64,000 nt of DNA from Microbulbifer variabilis. Its GTDB lineage: Bacteria; Pseudomonadota; Gammaproteobacteria; Pseudomonadales; Cellvibrionaceae. The notes under the pieces are model-generated. The model ran no database searches, was not told the DNA's origin, and saw only the letters and a program-made list of their open reading frames with translations. The position numbers were made by a program, and so were the translations under genes. Shown piece after piece: positions 61,308 to 64,000 of the stretch; the stretch's first letter is position 1, and every line of letters begins with the position of its first letter. Location: contig NZ_JAIVKI010000008.1 of NCBI RefSeq assembly GCF_020524905.1, positions 118,075 to 182,074 of the forward strand, read 5' to 3'.

Positions 61308-64000
61308 TCAGCCCCCTGCACTGCCAGCGAAAGGTATTATCTCACTAACAACATCGGCAGGTGCCTCGCTGATATCCTCATCCAGCACCGCATCAAATTC
61401 CGAGTCTGATTCAGGTTCGTCACCAGCAGAAGCTGTGGAGGGTGATAACTTTCCAGATCTAAGGCGCATCTCGGGAGAATTCACTGCATCCACACCGCTA
61501 CTATACGGTTTAACAGCACTGAAAATTGCTGGGTCAACTTGAGTAAAATCCTCTACCGCATTTTGCACTGCAGATTTCAGCCCCTGAGAGGCCTGGGATC
61601 CCGCTATCGACTGAAGCTCATCACCAGTACTGGTAACAGTTGGCACTTGGCCAATAAAGTCAGGCTCATAGTAACTGACGGAATAAATATCCAAAGTATT
61701 AGATACATCGAGTCGTAAAGGATTGACTGACTCACCAATAATCGTCCACAGTTCTGTTTCTGTTCCTAACTTCACTGTAGAAGCTGTGATGTGTGTTTTA
61801 CCATAAGTTTCAGCGGTTAATATCCCAAAATTTGAGCTGGCCAATTCAACATTACCTCGACCTGCATTTATCTCATCAATAACAAGATCTCCGTGAGATA
61901 AAACACTGATGTCAATATCCGCACCAGATGTAGCTATGGCGAGAGTATTTACTTCAACTTCAATATTTACATCACCAGCAACTATTAATTCAGCTCTGTC
62001 AGCTTTAAGGCTGCCACCAATAGAATCCGATGAACTGCTAGTAATATTGATATCACCTTCACCATCATAGCCTAGGCGCATACCATCGATAGCGAATACT
62101 AATCCGGCTCCGCTCTGGTTAAAGTTTTCGGAATTATCTCCTCCGTTTACAAAATCAAAACCTAAATCCGTCTCGAGTTTGAGCGAACCATCGGTGTTAT
62201 CCAGATATGTAAAACCTTCAAATTTAAAATTACCAACTTGATTACCGTCTGAATTAATCTGCCAAGTGGCCCCAGAAAGGTTGTACTGGAAGGAATCATT
62301 CCCGCTTCCGCCAGATAACTGCGTGTCTTGAGCATTATCCGAATCTACCTGTACGTAGTCATCGCCAGCACCCAAGGACACAGTGTCGATAGTAGTTCCT
62401 GCCAGTAGCACTGAATCATTACCTGCCCCTGTGTCAATTTCGGTTAGCACTCCACCTGACAGTGTAAATTGGTCAACCCCTCCACCAGCAAAAATGGATT
62501 CCACTCCACTGAAGATCAAGGTTTCACCCGCACTACTTACACTATGCTGAGAGCCACTTATGGTCCATTCAGCATCTATATCGGCACCATAGATAGCATC
62601 ACTTTCGCTACCTGCTGTTAGGCTAGTTAGCCCCTCGAAAGTCACCCCTCCTATGGTCATCGTATCCAGAGCACTGAATACGTACTTACCACTTACATCC
62701 TGCCCTACATATGCTCCCGTACTTTGAACTAACTCTAGATTCTCAAAAACTACAGTTAAATTATTCACTAGAGCTTGAGCCCCACCATTCACCAGTGAGT
62801 TATTTGAACTTGTAGATGTCCAAACTGCTCCTTCTGAACTAACGGAATCATTCCCGCCTGCTCCATCTATAGTTTCAAGCCCTGTAAAATGAATTCCGGC
62901 CACACTGATATCACCAGCAGAGTCCAGCACGAAGTCATCATTTTTCTCGGTGCCGAGTAGTGAACTACCTTCACCAGAGGTATTGACTGTTTCCAGGCCG
63001 CTAAAATTAATCCCCGCCGTTTTTAGAGATTGGGCTCCTTGCAGTTCAAACAGAGCAAAATCATTAGTATTTATCAGGACGGGAGTATTCGCCCTATAGA
63101 TACCACTGAAGATAAGCGAGCCTGCAACAAGCTGATTTTCATTCTCAGTTAATGCTAAACCATCACTGTAAGTACTGGCATTCAGGCTATCCTCGCCTCC
63201 ATTGCCATCTACCGCGGATATACCACTGACAGTCATGCCGTAGACTTTAACATCTCCATCAGACTGTAAAGTAAATACATCCGCATTACCTGTGCCCAAC
63301 AAATTTGCATTGTTTGCAGTAAGAGTTTCCACATTGGTAAAGGTTATGCTGCTATTAATAGCTTCGTAATCATTCCCGATAAGTGTCCAATCCGAACCAT
63401 TAGCTCCAGCAACACTATCATTTCCCTTTCCTGTGTCTATTTCACTGACGCCACTAAAGGAAATGCCATAAGTTGTAACCGCATTACTACCATCAACTAC
63501 AAAACTGTCAGCATTACTTGTACCTAACAACGCGTTTGTTAGAGCAGTGAAAATTCCATCAAAAACCAAACTTCCAGCTGATACTTGGTTATCGACTCCA
63601 GTAAGAACGAGACCATCAGAGTAAGAAGCAGCATCCAGGCTATTATTCCCCCCCTGACCATCCACTGCAGACATGCCTGAGACAACCAATCCATAGGCTT
63701 CAACATCGCCATCAGACTGAAGAATAAATGCATCTGTACTGCCGCTACCCAATAGGTTGGCATTGACGGCAGTGAGGGACTCTACTTCGGAGAAGCTAAT
63801 ACCGCTGTTGATGGCTTCTTTACTGGTACCGGTTAAGGTCCAGTCGGCACCATCGGCACCGATCACGCTGTCGCTGCCATTCAAGGCATTGATGCTGCTG
63901 ACTCCGGTAAAGGCGATACCGTAGCTGCTGGCGGCATTACTGCCGTCTACGGTAAAGCTATCCGCATTGTTGGTACCGGTCAGCGCTGCGGTGACCGCAC
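61308..64000 (-). CDS. Large repetitive exported protein, C-terminal part (FHA/adhesin-like)
   Basis: The frame is open from the window's right edge to the stop at 61308 (about 897 codons visible); the 5' end and any signal or secretion domain are outside. A ~151-residue unit recurs, built on NADxFxLxSDGDVxxYGxxxSGxxAVDGxGGxDSLxAxxYSDG. It is Asp/Asn/Gly/Ser/Thr-rich, Cys-free, and suggests stacked beta-strands. After the repeats comes an FHA-like segment (LEVDVNTL-type strands, SVKPYSSGVDAVNSPEMRL). The acidic C-terminus ends EIIPFAGSAGG. It is probably secreted by a two-partner or type I route as an adhesin or matrix protein; the transporter is not in view. Confidence 0.65.
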   Translation of the reverse strand, partial: AVTAALTGTNNADSFTVDGSNAASSYGIAFTGVSSINALNGSDSVIGADGADWTLTGTSKEAINSGISFSEVESLTAVNANLLGSGSTDAFILQSDGDVEAYGLVVSGMSAVDGQGGNNSLDAASYSDGLVLTGVDNQVSAGSLVFDGIFTALTNALLGTSNADSFVVDGSNAVTTYGISFSGVSEIDTGKGNDSVAGANGSDWTLIGNDYEAINSSITFTNVETLTANNANLLGTGNADVFTLQSDGDVKVYGMTVSGISAVDGNGGEDSLNASTYSDGLALTENENQLVAGSLIFSGIYRANTPVLINTNDFALFELQGAQSLKTAGINFSGLETVNTSGEGSSLLGTEKNDDFVLDSAGDISVAGIHFTGLETIDGAGGNDSVSSEGAVWTSTSSNNSLVNGGAQALVNNLTVVFENLELVQSTGAYVGQDVSGKYVFSALDTMTIGGVTFEGLTSLTAGSESDAIYGADIDAEWTISGSQHSVSSAGETLIFSGVESIFAGGGVDQFTLSGGVLTEIDTGAGNDSVLLAGTTIDTVSLGAGDDYVQVDSDNAQDTQLSGGSGNDSFQYNLSGATWQINSDGNQVGNFKFEGFTYLDNTDGSLKLETDLGFDFVNGGDNSENFNQSGAGLVFAIDGMRLGYDGEGDINITSSSSDSIGGSLKADRAELIVAGDVNIEVEVNTLAIATSGADIDISVLSHGDLVIDEINAGRGNVELASSNFGILTAETYGKTHITASTVKLGTETELWTIIGESVNPLRLDVSNTLDIYSVSYYEPDFIGQVPTVTSTGDELQSIAGSQASQGLKSAVQNAVEDFTQVDPAIFSAVKPYSSGVDAVNSPEMRLRSGKLSPSTASAGDEPESDSEFDAVLDEDISEAPADVVSEIIPFAGSAGG
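62900..63960 (-). repeat. Coding tandem repeats of ~453 bp
   Basis: The motif (G)xDSVxGAxGxDWTLxGxxxEAINSxIxF starts at protein positions 151 residues apart in the first two units read from the right edge, and partial, more diverged units follow toward the C-terminus. Divergence between units indicates old duplication. Confidence 0.7.

Noticed and set aside
62280..62470. RTX-type calcium-binding nonapeptides in the large repeat protein
   Set aside because: GGSGNDSFQ- and GAGDDYVQVD-like segments occur a few times, but there is no continuous GGxGxDxUx array, so I did not call RTX repeats.

Overview
The window looks like chromosome of a marine gammaproteobacterium of the Microbulbifer/Cellvibrionales kind. 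This is an inference from gene content: a FimX-type c-di-GMP protein, the EpmA/EpmB/EF-P set, periplasmic KatB with AnkB, the rpsF-rpsR-DUF2232-rplI-dnaB operon, and spermidine synthesis through carboxynorspermidine enzymes. Most of it is GC-moderate housekeeping sequence, with AT-rich patches near 18.0-18.8, 20.7-21.2 and 49.6-51.6 kb. I see no phage, IS element, CRISPR array or rRNA. There is one tRNA, Leu-CAG.

Region by region: the 3' end of a PhoD-like phosphatase (1-833); a FimX-like protein with degenerate REC, GGDEF and EAL motifs (916-3003); a ten-gene biosynthesis and export operon (3756-17292) with a LuxR-type regulator convergent at its 3' end (17289-18014); a cytochrome b-like membrane protein; epmB, a haem-oxygenase-like diiron enzyme, a class II aldolase, efp and epmA (19517-24874); cysE, srkA, ankB and katB; acs; a cupin gene broken by an amber codon; panC-panD; arginine-to-spermidine genes (speA, carboxynorspermidine dehydrogenase, nspC, speB; 38308-43693); two DUF6515-type secreted proteins; an AlkX/YcaQ-type DNA glycosylase; the rpsF-dnaB operon; a tandem duplication of a small secreted protein whose second copy has decayed; an ECF sigma/anti-sigma unit with a coiled-coil protein and a TPR-barrel protein; rlmB-rnr; tRNA-Leu; and the C-terminal part of a large repetitive exported protein that runs off the window.

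The most interesting element is the operon at 3.7-17.3 kb. It pairs a DHQ-synthase-II-like enzyme with a DhnA/ADH-synthase-like aldolase, the pair known (GriH/GriI) to build 3-amino-4-hydroxybenzoate from aspartate semialdehyde and a triose or ketose phosphate. Around them are two adenylate-forming ligases, a fatty-acyl/thioester reductase, a condensation-type acyltransferase with an HHxxxD motif, an outer-membrane barrel protein and a LolD/MacB-type exporter. One of the exporter's permeases carries a fused LolA-like periplasmic domain. No carrier protein is visible. A lux/las-box-like palindrome (3550-3569) sits at the class II activator position before a candidate -10, about 190 bp upstream of the first gene. 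I infer a quorum-type-regulated pathway for a lipid-linked or alkyl-ester aminohydroxybenzoate moved through the envelope by a dedicated Lol-like route. The product is a hypothesis.
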